DNA of 64,000 bases, taken from contig NC_019871.2 in the NCBI RefSeq assembly GCF_002234675.1, positions 14,912,331-14,976,330 on the forward strand. The letters are read 5' to 3'. Positions 35,746-47,936 of the stretch are shown here, in pieces. Within the stretch, counting starts at the first letter, position 1, and each line of letters opens with the position of its first letter. Source of the DNA: Oryzias latipes. Its lineage: Eukaryota; Chordata; Actinopteri; Beloniformes; Adrianichthyidae. The notes beneath the pieces were generated by a model. The model made no database searches, was not told the origin of the DNA, and saw only the letters and a list, made by a program, of their open reading frames with translations. The translations under genes were made by a program, and so were the position numbers.

Positions 35746-38700
35746 AGTGGAGTGGGTCTTTAGGAGCTATTCCTGCTTCTGGATTTTTCATGTAATGGAA
35801 GCATTATTAAATTTGGACATAAGCTTATTGAACATTAGATCATCATTAGACAGTGTCATTAAGTATAGATAATCTTTGTGTAGGATTGAAAGTTTATTGT
35901 TCTCTCAAAATGATCAAAAGTGTGTGCAGTGACTTTGGGGACTTCATCACTTAGAACCTAATAACACAAAGCCATTTCCATTTTCATTGTTTACCGAGGA
36001 CTCTGTGTGCAAAGGCTTCTGTGCCAGCATGAGCGCTTTTTTCTTACAGGAACAAAAACAGTGTATGCACCTCCCTCATTGAGATGACACCCAGGGAGAA
36101 ACAGCACGACTTGTTTTTGTTGTTTTCTTCCGTTCAATTGAGGGAAAGTGGCTGAAATATCAGTCACACATTTGGCTGTTCTAACTAGAAAAGGGAGATG
36201 GAATTAAGGAAAAAATTGTTTGAAACTCATAGTTTTTCTCTTTGGATTTTAATAGTTTCAGTTTTGAGAATTGGCAAGGTGCTGCTTTTTAGTGTTGCAA
36301 CTATTACGGTTTTAACACATATTTATTTTTCTTCACTAAGATGTTGATTTATTCTATGACAGAGGACGTTCTCTTTGTCTTCTCTGGATCTTTGATTTAT
36401 TCTGTGACAGACTGAATGTTTGATGTGTTTTTGCATGATTATTGTTTACAGATGTCGATTGCTGATGGGTCATTTCCCTGACTGGGACCAAGGCTAATGG
36501 TGGTGGCTCTAAAATTTCAACCTTCCCCTTCACTCCAGCAGCTGGTTCATGGCTCAGCTCCTGACAGAGACAGAGAGCCGGCATTGTTCATTCTGTGTAG
36601 TCTGCTGCTGCCCAGCTATTTAGAGGACATATTATTGTTTTCCATGTGTGTCTGCAAATCAAAAACACTTGTACACTTGTTTGTGTGTGGGCTGTTCTGA
36701 GAATCTGAATTGTATTTCTAAAAGCAACTGGGCAACTGTGCAAAACATTTTACAGTAATTACAGTTTGTTTATTTATTTTTTTTACTCAAGAACAAATCA
36801 GTACTGCAAAAGCACAAGATTATACTGCACTTGCAGAATTTTTTACACACATGCCAACATTTTTGCTTGTAGATGCAAAATGTATGTATGTGTGGATGTC
36901 ATTTTATAAAAACCCAACACTTGTGATAGAAATATAGATCCAAATTTTAAATTAATTTTACTTGGCTATTGGTTGGTTTGACACAATTAAATTATCATTT
37001 ATTTAAAAAAATATAAAAATAATATATATTCATAATATAAAATGTAAATTGCTTTGTTTTTGTTTGCATATCATTATGCTACAACTTTAAACCCCTAGAC
37101 AAAGAAGATCGTAACAGTTTGAAAACTCACTGCAAGCATTTGAAAAATACATTTGGCATTTTTTCTGACGTGGCTGATAAAGAAAAGCTGCTTTACCCCA
37201 TTCAGAAAGTTTCTGGCATTAAATAGAAGGACTACACTTTAGGGAAATGGGTGGTGCTCTTTGATTGAAAAGGCTGTTGGATCCATCCCTGGTTCGCTTG
37301 GAAAATACCCTCAGACCACATGCTGAACAATACATAGAATAGTTGCCACATAAGCAACAAACAAATACAAACTATACAGAAAAAAATGATTAAAAAAACA
37401 AGTTTAATTTAAATTCAAGATCTTCCTTGGACATATAGAAATGTTTTATAAATGACATTTCAACAGTCAAAAGACCATTTGATAATTTGAGCCATGCAAT
37501 TAGATACTTTGTCAACCCTAAACCTCTGATGTTAGGCTTTAAAAAAGGTGAAAAATAAGCTTCTGTAACTTAAAAGAAATCAATTATTAATTCTAATGTT
37601 GGATTCAGGATGATTTGTCCCAGGCTCTTATGTTCTCCACTTAATTTTTGTGCATGCGCCTCTTTGTGCTCCACTGAAGGATCAGGGGCATTTAAGATTC
37701 TCAAAGCTAATTTAAACGGTTTCACCCACATATTTAGGTCTCATGCACCATACTCATTTATAAGGATGAGCCGATATATGTGACGGTGTAGTTGAGTCTT
37801 TCCATCACTTCACAGCCAGAACACATGATTCAGATTGCAGATCAGATTTTCAGCACATGAATCCTCTTAAATGAGTCAATACGTGTACTGCGACTTCAAC
37901 GCAATCAGTTTGAAGAGCCTACAGGCACAATTTTCCTGTCCAATTCAAAATCCGTTAGAAACAATCACCTTCTCAGCATCCCTTGCCACTTCAGTTCCAA
38001 GCAGGCTCACTTGCTTCAATGTGTCTTGAGCTCCTAATTTTTATGGAAGTGTCCACAAGGCGCATGCTTCCTGATCCCATCTGGTCTTTCAATGTCTACC
38101 TTATCAGATAGCTCACAAGAAACCCACCCTTGCCTAGTAACGCTGTTGCCATGGCCTTTGTGAAAATTATCCAGACCTCGCTGCTAATTTGTGAGGCGTG
38201 ATGAGAATTGAGCACTCTCAACATGCAAAACAGGAAGAACGGCTTCTGTTGACGCTCATCCTGTTTAGTCTACTCTCTTTCCATATATAATTGCACATTC
38301 ACTTTTTTGTACTCTCTGTAATACCTTAGATATTTCCAATCTCACAAGGATTTATATGCATCAATTTGACAAGCAGCACAAAAACATAGAAAACTAACAG
38401 CCAAAAGAAGTTTCTGTGAAACATCACCCTTCAGAGCAAAGTCAGGATCGGTTCTTGTTAAGAAATTCAACAAACTTTACGTGTTTTATCATTTTCTAAA
38501 GGTTTTTTTTTTGTCTATCCCCTCCTCATCAGTTCTCCCTGTCTTTAATGAGCTGCATTCAGAAAAACAATCTGTTGCTCTTACGCATTTCATGTGCGTT
38601 TATAAATGTGACATGCAGCTTAATCACTGTCAAAAAATCCAAAATTAGCACTTTATTCAGATTTGCTGCCTTCTATTCACTGTTGGAGCTTTCTCTCCTG

Positions 38701-39720
38701 ACTCATAGAGATTGCATTGGTGTGCTGTGTGATCCCATCTGCCTAATCAGAACTGACCAAATAAAAAATGTGCAAGACTTAAAGCAGGTACCCAAAGATA
38801 TCTTAACAGTTTCATTCATAGGTTCCTTTCTGGATAGATAATATCTCCTATTAAACCTGATTTTGGGCTGGTGTCTATTTGAGTGCAGTGACTATCAGGA
38901 GAAGCAGAGTTTGTCACACATTTTCTATGTCAGGCATGGAAAAAGTGTGCCCATTTTTTCTTTTTGACAACAATGTTAGGAATCTGCGGACATATCCAGG
39001 CATGTTTTGGTGATCAGACATGGCAGAAAATACTGATTGCACTACAATAGCTGAGTAAAATCATGGTCTAATGAAGGTTTTTAAGCAAGCGTTTGTTGAG
39101 CAGGACCTTACTTTTTCGGATAGCAAAGGATATAAATCAGTTTTCAGGAAGAATTTAGATAGACTTAAATCAAACACCTTTCCAAGACTTTTTACAGTTG
39201 TTTTACATACAAAAAAAAAACTTTCATTAAAAAGTTTAAACAAGAATGGTCCCATTCACACCCACCACACAAACAATAAAGCACTGACATGTCACACTGA
39301 ATCTGAGCTGCACCAAAACCCCCACCACAAAAATGTAGTCATCACACAAATGATTCAAATTCTCAATCAGAGGTCAAAACCGAAGAAGCTGCTTGGAAGA
39401 GCAGTAAAACATCTAGATAAAACTTTAAAGTCCAATTACCCTGAAAAAAAGAATCAAGTGCTAACATGACGTGGAAAACTTGGGAATCTTTAGACATTTG
39501 AAATACGGTTATATGTTCATGACACTGTCAACTTCTACAAGGCTGCATGGGCAGCAAAAGCAGTCTTGCAAAACATTTCATGTGCGTGCAAGGGCATTGC
39601 ATTTGCTGTTTTTTTTTATCTGAGTTTGCAGTGATTTACTAACAAGTGCAAACTGAAGTTTTTAATAGTGATTTGGCATGAGCTTTGAGATGCGCGTCAG
39701 GTCGATTCCGTGGAAAGCAG
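35746..39720. other. Long intergenic stretch, no gene seen
   Basis: Several short ORFs (for example 38548-38841 and the lysine-rich 39071-39469) have composition-driven sequences and no splice context. No element was recognised. Confidence 0.5.
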
Positions 39721-40334
39721 ATAATGGGTGCAAATTCCCCTAAAGCACCTAAAGCACAGGTGTTGTCATTCTAGCCTCAGTGCTCATTGCTTGGGTGGTG
39801 CTGGAGCTGCATAATAAAAGCAGCACAGCTCAGTGACTGAAGCATCCGGTGTTTCTTAGGTTCCTATTTTCTGTACTAGTCAAGCGACATGGCTGCCTCT
39901 GTTTGGCTCTGCAGCGTACTAATCAGCCTGCTTTATCTACTTGGTTGTCTGGCAGTGGTGTCAGTTTGATCCGCAGAGTAACAAGGTGCTCCTGCTACTG
40001 TCTTGTGGAACTGAGCGTGTTGCTCTCCTCCAAAGCTAAATCACTATGTATTTGTCCTGCTTCACCCGTTGCTTCTTCCACATTAAGTTTAATGTGTGCA
40101 GCTCTCATTTTGTCTTAGCTTCCACAGAGTTTTGTCCCAAACCCCTGCTATTCTCCTTGCTTGCTTGTTTGTGATCTGTTGTGCTTTTTTTTTTTGCTAT
40201 GTTATCTGCTTTGCCATCTTCCAGCCCAGATGGATTTTGAGTGCTGTAGTTTTCCCTCTCTGTGCTTTCAGAGCTGCTATGTCCAGCAGTACAGGCGCTT
40301 TCTAGGTGCCACTTGGTACCTTTCCATGCTGCTA

Positions 40335-40640
40335 TAGATGGCTGGGTAGGTGGCTTGGCGACTAACGCAGGAAAGCAGGGTTCGATTCCCAGAGGGGAAT
40401 GAACAATGGTACTGGGGCAATTACCATATCAATGCGAGCAAATTTTTTTTTTTTTTTTTTTTTCTTCTTTCATCAATGCGAGCAATTAACATCACCCATT
40501 GAGGGCCCTTGGGCAAGGCCCTTATTGCTACTCCCTCCTGAGCGCCGTTCGGCTGTAGCTCACCGCTCCCCCAGGGGATGGGTCAAATGCGGAGAACAAA
40601 TTTCCCATTGTGGGATAAATAAAGTAAATTTAAAAAAATG
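40335..40640 (+). mobile_element. tRNA-like SINE, interrupted by poly(T)
   Basis: The head resembles a tRNA-derived pol III promoter, with an A-box-like TGGCTTGGCGAC at about 40351 and a B box GGTTCGATTCC at 40379-40389. A body with GAGGGCCCTTGGGCAAGGCC follows. The 3' end, TTTCCCATTGTGGGATAAAT then AAAGTAAATT, is the LINE-like tail often seen on fish SINEs. It would be moved by a partner LINE. A 30-bp poly(T) insertion splits the body. Confidence 0.65.
40428..40485 (-). mobile_element. Tiny poly(A) retro-insertion with 14-bp target duplication
   Basis: ATCAATGCGAGCAA occurs exactly at 40428-40441 and 40472-40485. Between them lie only 30 bases: a T21 tract plus CTTCTTTC. On the minus strand this is a few bases followed by poly(A), as left by a nearly completely 5'-truncated LINE-driven insertion into the SINE. 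Confidence 0.65.
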
Positions 40641-41107
40641 GGTACATTTTGACCATTTGGGAGTTTCCCCTTGGGATTGCTAACGTCATCTGTGGACTTC
40701 TGCTCTTCTTGAAGAGACTTTGACAAGCAGCTTGCTTTGGAATCTTCTACAAGTGGCAACCATTAGTGGAGGGAGAACTAGTTTTATACTGAGAAGCAAA
40801 AGACAAGATCTATGGTGTAAAACTGGAATCAACCATTCATAACAAAAAGTCATTCCTTCTGTGGTTGATGGTAACACAAATGGACACAATGATCCAAGAC
40901 TGGTAATCACCCAAACAACATAGACTTCCCTGCTCTGTGAGAGAGGAGGTTCAGATCGTTCCCGTTTCCAGTTCAGACCCAGCTTGTGATCGTGTTTTTG
41001 AGATTATTAGGGTGGCAATCCATTAATAGGGGAACTGCAGCAGGTAGAAAGGAGTTCCCCGAAAGTGCAGATGTTGTCAATTAACTTAAAACCTTACTTG
41101 TCTTCTT

Positions 41108-41330
41108 TTAGCCCAAATGGGGTTCTAAAGACAGGGGTTTTTCCTCTCTGCTAGGTGCTTCTACTCTCGCCACAGTACTTTCAGATTTTCAGAGCTGCTG
41201 TTTCGGTTGGCATTGGAATTTCCAAGGCAGTTTGGCCCTGGTCCAGCTGATAGGTACCTTTTGGCTCTGTCGGAAAATCCTTTTGGAGGTATCATTTGGA
41301 GTAACTGAATTTATTTGTGGACTTCTGCAG
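41108..41330 (+). repeat. Local duplication, copy B
   Basis: Diverged counterpart of 40220-40715, starting TAGCCCAAATGGGGTTC and ending ATTTGTGGACTTCTGC, without the SINE. Confidence 0.45.
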
Positions 41331-41539
41331 AGTTGTTGTTATTTTTCATATGTGTTAGAGCTGACCAAGCACAAGGATCAGGTGGAGGGGGGGCATGTCC
41401 TTTAAAATTCTCCTGTTTCTGCGCTGTGCTTTGGTGGGTTAAACTCCCTCTTTCAGTCCTGTAGTAATGTTTTTATGTTCAAAATAAGGGTATTTGTACT
41501 TTTGTTGTCATGTTTTACTTATTTTATTTCTTTTTTAAT

Positions 41540-41642
41540 TTTTGTCCTGTCTATATTGACCCTGACATGAGAGATGCCAAAGAAAAATCCCGATGTACTG
41601 TATGTGAAAACGGCAATAAAACCTTGAACTTGAACTTATTTT
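41540..41642 (+). mobile_element. LINE 3' tail ending (TTGAAC)n
   Basis: CCTGACATGAGAGATGCC leads to GGCAATAAAACCTTGAACTT and a TTGAAC repeat, a common retroposon terminus in fish. Only the end is recognisable. Confidence 0.4.
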
Positions 41643-44122
41643 GCATTAAGCTGGGGCCTCCCTTATCTTTCTCAGGGGTGGGGTGCTGCAGATAGGAGTA
41701 ATTCGAAATAGATTATTTCAACCAATTAACAGATGCAATCCTGTAATTGACATGCAACTTGTTATTCACGACGTGTCAAGTTTTTTTTTTTTTTTTTTAA
41801 GAGATTGGTCGGGAATGAAAAATCCATGAGTGGACGTTAAATGCTGTCAAAAAACAGGTGAAGAAGTGGTGCTCTGATATCCTCAGTGGACTTGGTATAG
41901 CATCAAGAACTGAGTTGCATGGCTTAAAGTGCACAAGTTAGGTTTAAGCAGCATCACTTCAGAAGTAGATGTATACTGGAATATTCTGGACGCATCACAC
42001 AGTGGTTTATTTTTTTGTCTCTTTTTACACTCATGAACAGAGGAGGAATGCGAAACAACACAGACAAGTTGCCAAAGTGTCTGGAAGTTTAACTTATATC
42101 TTACAGGAGCCAATACACCAGGAACTGTTCAGGAATTATATGTAGTGTAAAGAAAGGCAGAAAGAACATGCAGAAAGGTTGCTGAAGGAATGCAGATACA
42201 CTTATTTATGTCTTTTCAGCTAGTTTTAGTTGCAGAATATATCTTTATACGATAAGGAGAGAGTGTAAGAGATGATCTCATGAACAAGGTTTCTGCTGAT
42301 AACCTCAATGCCTTAATGATGTGATTTAATATTGTCCCTCTTTTTTTGAATTTGTCCCTCATTTTCTCAAATTAAATAAATGCACAATGTTTTAAGTTTA
42401 AAAGGTCTTTTCAGTCAAGTGCACCAATTGAAAATTTCATGCTTCATTTTGTTTTACTTACCCTGCAGCGCCAACCATCACCTGGTGTCTAAATGTTATT
42501 ATCGCCTGCTAACCATTCAATTATCAGAGACTTAGGGCTCTTTAACAACATTTGTTCTGTCAAAGTACATGTCAACATGAAAGGTTTTAAGGTCAAACAC
42601 TCAATGTTTTTTTTAATGTTTATATCAGTTTTGTAGCACGACCTCAAGAATATAACTTAGAAAACTGAAAAACCATAACTGTCCTATGTGTATGACCAAA
42701 ATGACTATTTTCTCTTGTAAAACACGAGCTATGCAAACACAAATTGCGTTGTATTTTCACTGATGGCAGAGTTTAAGATCTCTGATAAACCAAAGAAGGT
42801 AGGAAGCCTTCAGAAGAGCAAAACAATAGTTGTGTTTCTTGAAGAACAGCAGGGCCTGCCGTGTGGAAGCATTCTTCTTTTAATGAAGGCAATGTTCTGT
42901 GACAAGGCTGTTCAAATGCACAGAGGGGCTTGGACACAATGTATTGTGTCTGGTGTTCTTTTTTTTCTACTTTGAATGTATGTGGATGTCGTTTGCATTG
43001 TTTTCAAAATGTTTCCTCCTAAATACATAATTACAGCAATTAAATACGTTTTAAAAAAAACTCTATTAATGGATCCTAATAATAAGTATATTATCTAATT
43101 TGAAGTAGTGCCATAGAATGTTAATTGTGCCCTATCAAAATAAAACAAAAGCTATTTATTCCACAGCCCCCAAATTATTTTGAAGGACTGCAAAATGCGA
43201 CTGTGCTGCAGTTTTTCACAGAAATCATTAAAATTCATTCACTCAAATGCAGGTTTAGCAACGCAGTGCGACTCTTTACAAAGAAAGCATATTTAAATAT
43301 AACACCATTTTCTTAATAGCATTGATCCCAAATCAATGATGCTGAGAGTGACTTTTTTTACTTCAAAAAAACAATTCAAAATTAATGGACTTTTCAAAAA
43401 TTTGTTTTTTTTAGGTTTCTTGAACTCCTGTTTGTTGTTTTGAAAACATTATTTTAGAATTGTGTTTACAATCAGAGAAAATGCAATTATCATTAAGCGC
43501 AAAAAAACTTGTATAAATATGCAAACCATGTGTCCTTGAAAATGATGCAAAAGTAAATCTATAACATTTACTGAAAGATTTGCTTGAATGCATGCAGGTA
43601 CTTACCAATTAAAAATTGGAAAAAAAATCCCCTTAAACTGCCTTTTCACCTCGATGGACCAGGTTCATTTTTTTTCTTCTTTTCAAGCTTTTTGTTGTCC
43701 CTCTTTTTCTTCTGAACCCCTCGTTCTGAAGCCCTTTAGTTTTTTATGGTCCTCTTGCAGCCTCAACAGCAACGCACAGAGATGTGAGGAGAGAATGGTT
43801 TCTCACTCAGCGCTTAGTGAGAGTGACAGAGGATGGGAGAGAAAGAGAGAGAATGGACCCTCTTTCCTCTCCTTCAAATCCTTGCAAAATTCATACTCAC
43901 CCACCGTTCCAATGCTACTGTGTCTGCGTTACACCTTACAGATACACGAACGTGGCAGCAGCAAACAAATTCTTGGCTGTAGGTGAAGAGAAATGTAATT
44001 ATTGTGCTGTAATTAAAAGCCTATGATGTCTGCACTAAGCAATGTAGTGTACTTTGAATAAGATTGAACACCCATTTAATCCAGGCACCAAGCAAAACAA
44101 CAGGTGCTTTTATATTAATAGG
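41643..44122. other. Intergenic, no gene seen
   Basis: Contains a T16 run near 41781 and short ORFs (43588-43986, 43784-44026) with no family resemblance. Confidence 0.5.
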
Positions 44123-44127
44123 AAAGC

Positions 44128-44619
44128 TGTCATGTGCCTCTGTCAGCTTTCCTCCCCCTCCTCTCTCTGCTTGGCTCCTGATGATTCCCAGCTGTGGCCA
44201 CTCACCTCATCACCGACCAGATCTACTTAAGGAGGTCCAGAACCACATTTATCACCAGTTCGTTGCCTCTGATGGTGCATAACTTGATCTCATGGCTAGT
44301 TTACTCCAAGTGTTCATGGTCACATCTAACTTTTGTATTGACTCGCCTTCAGGACATTCTGACCACGAGTGGACACCTGAGTCACCGGATTACCTGAGCC
44401 ACAGAACCTCTCGGAACACCAAGAACCACCATCCTCACCTCAAGCCATAGCTACCTCAAGCTACTTCCAGCAACTTCACCCGCTGCTCTCGAGCCTCCAG
44501 CCACATCAAGAACTCAAGCAACCCGAATATCATTAAAACTTGACTTACCAACTTACTCACCTTGTGTTTTCCTTCTGGGTTCCAGCGCCTGGGTCTGCCT
44601 CGCCGAGCTTGCCATGACA
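44128..44619 (+). mobile_element. Solo LTR, gypsy-like, 492 bp
   Basis: Starts TGTCATG and ends CATGACA (perfect 7-bp inverted ends), flanked by AAAGC at 44123-44127 and 44620-44624. The LTR is C-rich and has ATTAAAA near 44531 as a possible polyadenylation signal. No internal sequence remains. The orientation is inferred. Confidence 0.85.
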
Positions 44620-44624
44620 AAAGC

Positions 44625-45420
44625 ATTAAATATGCAACACTTGTTGCTGAATTTGCAAATCATTTTTCCACGATAACTAAATCAAATACTGACTGAAAAG
44701 TTAAAAATAAAAGTATTCTTTTTCACAAGTGAATCTACCTTTGCTGTATTAATTCATCTTGGTACAGCATAAATAACTCTGGGAAAACCCCTGCTGACAC
44801 ATTAATAGTGGCGGCAATGAAGGCAGCATCAAATGATATTCAGGCAGTTTTTTCCCTCTTCCAACATTCCTTCATTTTTCTTTTGGGTAAAGGCTGCCAC
44901 TCTTTATCACTGAAACAGAGTGTGTGACGGGGGACTGACACTCAAGGGTATAGAGATCTGCTCCACAACTTGTTTCTGACCATTTCCCAGCACGGCAATT
45001 TGAAGGACCAATTCAGTGTAAGTCAGAGCACTCAATAGAATGATCCATCATGCCAAAGTATGAGAGAAGTGAGAAAAGAAGCAGCAGGAGGAGGTACAAA
45101 AAGAAATAGATTGCAACATTTGCTGCAGAAATCTCTGCAGCGAGTCTATGTTTTAGGCAGCTATAAGGAAAATCTCAGGGCTGAATGCTTCATGTCACCA
45201 TGGTTATAGGCTGGATTTTCAGCAATAGATCTTTAAAAAAACAAACATAAATGCATTAACATTTTCAGAAAAACACAAATGCATGTTTGATTATGTTTGT
45301 AAGTTTTTCTTTTTCGTCTGTTTGTCCTTGGGAACTGTTTAACGCAAGATGTTGGATGTGTTTACTCGTGTCAAATTAAACAGTGAGGACTTGACTCTTT
45401 TATTAGCAAATATTACAGTT
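44625..45420. other. Intergenic, no gene seen
   Basis: AT-rich sequence before the second L2-type LINE. Confidence 0.5.
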
Positions 45421-45549
45421 GCTTCTACTTGCGTTATATGAAAAAGCTTTCAGCTTTGTACATGCTGAATTTTCTGTGTAAGAGGAGAAGGCGTCTTTGT
45501 AAATGAACCTTAGGGAAGGGACCTTCGCTTTGCTGTATTTTTTAATGAC

Positions 45550-45960
45550 ATGGTTCAGGGCATTAAAAAAGCCATCAATTCCACAACACATGTAACTATC
45601 CAATGGCCACCTACTCACTTTAAGCTGACTCACTTTGTACCTGTCACTGACCAAACTGTCCAAGAGACCATCACCCGTCTGAGGTCGTCTACATGCTGCC
45701 TTGATGTGTTACCCACTAGATTTCTAAAGTCTGTCCTGAACAGTGTGTTGACATCAATTACTCTAATAGTTAACATGTCTCTTCAATCTGGAATATTTCC
45801 AGAGGCCTTAAAAACTGCAGTCATTAAACCTCTCCTGAAGAAAAGCGGTCTTGATCCCACTGTTCTGAATAATTACAGACCAATCTCTAATCTGCCATTT
45901 TTAGGAAAAGTCCTTGAAAAAGTATTACCTACCAACAGCTCACTGATTTTCTCTTATTAA
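45550..45960 (+). pseudogene. L2-type LINE RT, N-terminal fragment before frameshift
   Basis: 136 codons with LRSSTCCLDVLPTRFLKSV, SGIFPEALKTAVIKPLLKK and LNNYRPISNLPFLGKVLEKV. After that the frame is lost, and the natural continuation YQQLTDFLLLKNSFDVFQSG appears one frame over from about 45929. Confidence 0.8.
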
Positions 45961-46130
45961 AAAATTCATTTGATGTTTTCCAGTCAGGTTTTAGACCCCA
46001 TCATAGCACAGAAACTGCTCTTATCAAGGTAACCAACGACATCCGCCTGAACACTGATGATGGCAAAGTTTCTGTCTTAATCCTGCTAGACCTGAGTGCT
46101 GCCTTTGATACTGTTGATCATGGGATCCTT

Positions 46131-47075
46131 TTGCACAGACTCCAAGACTGGGTTGGCATCTCTGGATCTGCCCTAAGTTGGCTCAAGTCTTATCTAGAAG
46201 ACAGGAAATATTTTGTTGAAATTGGGAGTTGTGTCTCAGACTACATGGCCTTGACTTGTGGTGTGTCCCAGGGATCGATCCTGGGACCCCTTCTGTTCAA
46301 CCTCTACATGCTGCCACTAGGGCAGTTAATACGCAGAAATAACATATCTTATCACAACTATGCAGATGATACTCAGATCTATGTGTCACTGACAACAGGT
46401 GAATATGGGCCGGTGGATTCACTCAGCCACTGCCTCCAACAGATCAGTGCGTGGATGCAGAACAACTTTCTCCAGCTAAACTCAAACAAGAACGAAGTTA
46501 TTATTTTTGGCCCACAGAAACAAAGAGAAAGTCTCAGCAGCTACCTTCATTCTCTGTCTCTTAAACCCTCAAATCAAGTCAGAAATCTAGGGGTAATCAT
46601 GGACTCTGACCTGAACTTTAACAGCCATATCAAGTCAGTAACATCAGCGGCATTTTACCATCTGAAAAACATTGCCAAAATCAAAAACATAGTGTCAAAG
46701 CCAGACCTGGAGATACTTATTCATGCATTTGACTCCAGTAGGTTAGACTACTGTAACGGCCTGCTCACTGGCCTCTCCAAACGAGCTGTAAAACAGCTTC
46801 AGTACATCCAGAATGCTGCTGCTCGAGTCTTGACCAGAACCAGGAAGTATGATCACATTAGTCCTGTGCTCAGGTCTCTGCACTGGCTCCCTGTACCTCA
46901 AAGACTAGACTTCAAAGCAGCTTTGCTTGTGTACAAGTCTCTCCATGGCCGAGCACCAAAGTACATCTCTGACATGTTAGTGCCATATGAACCATCTCGT
47001 ACTCTGAGGACCTCAGGGGCTGGCCTCCTGTTGATTCCCAGAGTCAGAACTACACAAGGTGAATCAGTTCAATAG
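46131..47075 (+). pseudogene. L2-type LINE RT, C-terminal part with intact YADD
   Basis: The open frame extends upstream in the same register to FQSGFRPHHSTETALIK and LLDLSAAFDTVDH (46090-46120), which lie before the first in-frame ATG-like start. It holds GVSQGSILGPLLFNLYM (S for the usual P), NYADDTQIY, LGVIMDSDLNF and LRSLHWLPVPQR. The end is cut by a stop at 47073, with WNSLPEVVRQASS-like residues continuing in another frame. Confidence 0.8.
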
Positions 47076-47512
47076 TTCAACAGTTTCAATATTCTGCAGC
47101 TAAAATCTGGAACAGTCTCCCTGAAGTCGTAAGACAGGCCTCTTCTGTGTTCATGTTCAAATCTAGACTTAAAAGATTTCTGTTTAGCCGTGTATATGAC
47201 TGAAAGGTCCTATCTGCACTTTTCTTTCCTTACCTTCCTTTATTTTTAAATCAATTTTCAATTTTTTTCTTTTCTTTTAAAGTAAAATTTACGTTGATTA
47301 TTTCTATGATGTATTGTGATTTTAATGCATTTTTCTGTTTTGTGAAGCACCTTGAATTACTTTGTGTACGAATTGTGCTATACAAATAAACTTGTCTTGC
47401 CTTGCCTTGCCTTGCCTTTAAAGACATTTCAAAATGAACGACCATGGGAGAATTTCAGGCAGGCAGCTCAACAATGCGTTTACACCTCCCTGCGGGCGAT
47501 TCAGCCCAATTA

Positions 47513-47931
47513 TGTCATGGTTTGGGTTTCTTTGGGTTAGTTTTTTGCTTCCTTTTTGTTTCTGTCATGTTTGAGTTCTGTTTCCTGTTTTATTTTGAAG
47601 GGTTTAATGTTATGTCATGGTTTTGAGTTTTACTTTCCTGGTCACAATATCTCCTGATCATGTTCACCTGTGTTTTGTCAGTCCTGTTGGTATTAAAGTA
47701 TTTTCTCTACCTTCTTCTTGTGCTGGTTCGTACCAGCTCTTCCCTGACCGGCATTTCCATGACCGTCTTCTGCCCTGTTCGTCTTTTTACCTGGTTAATG
47801 CACAGTAAGTTTTGTTTTGTTTCCCTGCTTAGCAGTGCCTTTTGTTTGAGAATAAACCCCTTGCCCTGGAACTATGTGTCTCCCGTCTCTGCATTTTGGG
47901 TCCTTTATGCTCATCAGCCTCGTACCTGACA
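47513..47931 (+). mobile_element. Solo LTR, gypsy-like, 419 bp
   Basis: Starts TGTCATGG and ends ACCTGACA, with TGTCA/TGACA inverted ends and AATTA duplications at 47508-47512 and 47932-47936. An AATAAA near 47852 is followed by a U5-like TCTCTGCATTTTGGGTCC. This supports plus orientation. No internal domain is left. Confidence 0.88.
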
Positions 47932-47936
47932 AATTA

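Larger units (their letters stand above)
40220..40715 (+). repeat. Local duplication, copy A (carries the SINE)
   Basis: Shares the words CAGCCCAGATGG, TTTTCCCTCTCTGTGCT, TTTCAGAGCTGCT, GGTACCTTT and ATCTGTGGACTTCTGC in order with 41108-41330. Copy A is longer because the SINE at 40335-40640 is inserted in it. Confidence 0.5.
45425..47418 (+). mobile_element. 5'-truncated L2-type LINE, second copy
   Basis: Same family style as the element at 21.6-24.1 kb, in plus orientation. It starts in the linker (decayed YEKAFSFVHAEF, then FFNDMVQGIKKAIN), runs through the full reverse transcriptase and ends in a CTTGC repeat at 47391-47418 preceded by a TACAAATAAACTTG tail. A frameshift near 45928 splits the RT. 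The shared pentamer tail links both copies. Confidence 0.85.

Noticed and set aside
36354..36584. 76-codon minus-strand ORF with protein-like composition
   Set aside because: No splice-bounded structure or recognised family; insufficient support.
39071..39469. 132-codon lysine-rich ORF
   Set aside because: Composition reflects A-rich DNA; no recognisable domain.
40351..40389. Genuine tRNA gene
   Set aside because: A- and B-box-like words are present but no cloverleaf acceptor stem can be formed; the downstream body and tail are SINE-like.
43588..43986. 132-codon ORF and its overlapping partner
   Set aside because: Two overlapping frames are open together, typical of chance; no motif.
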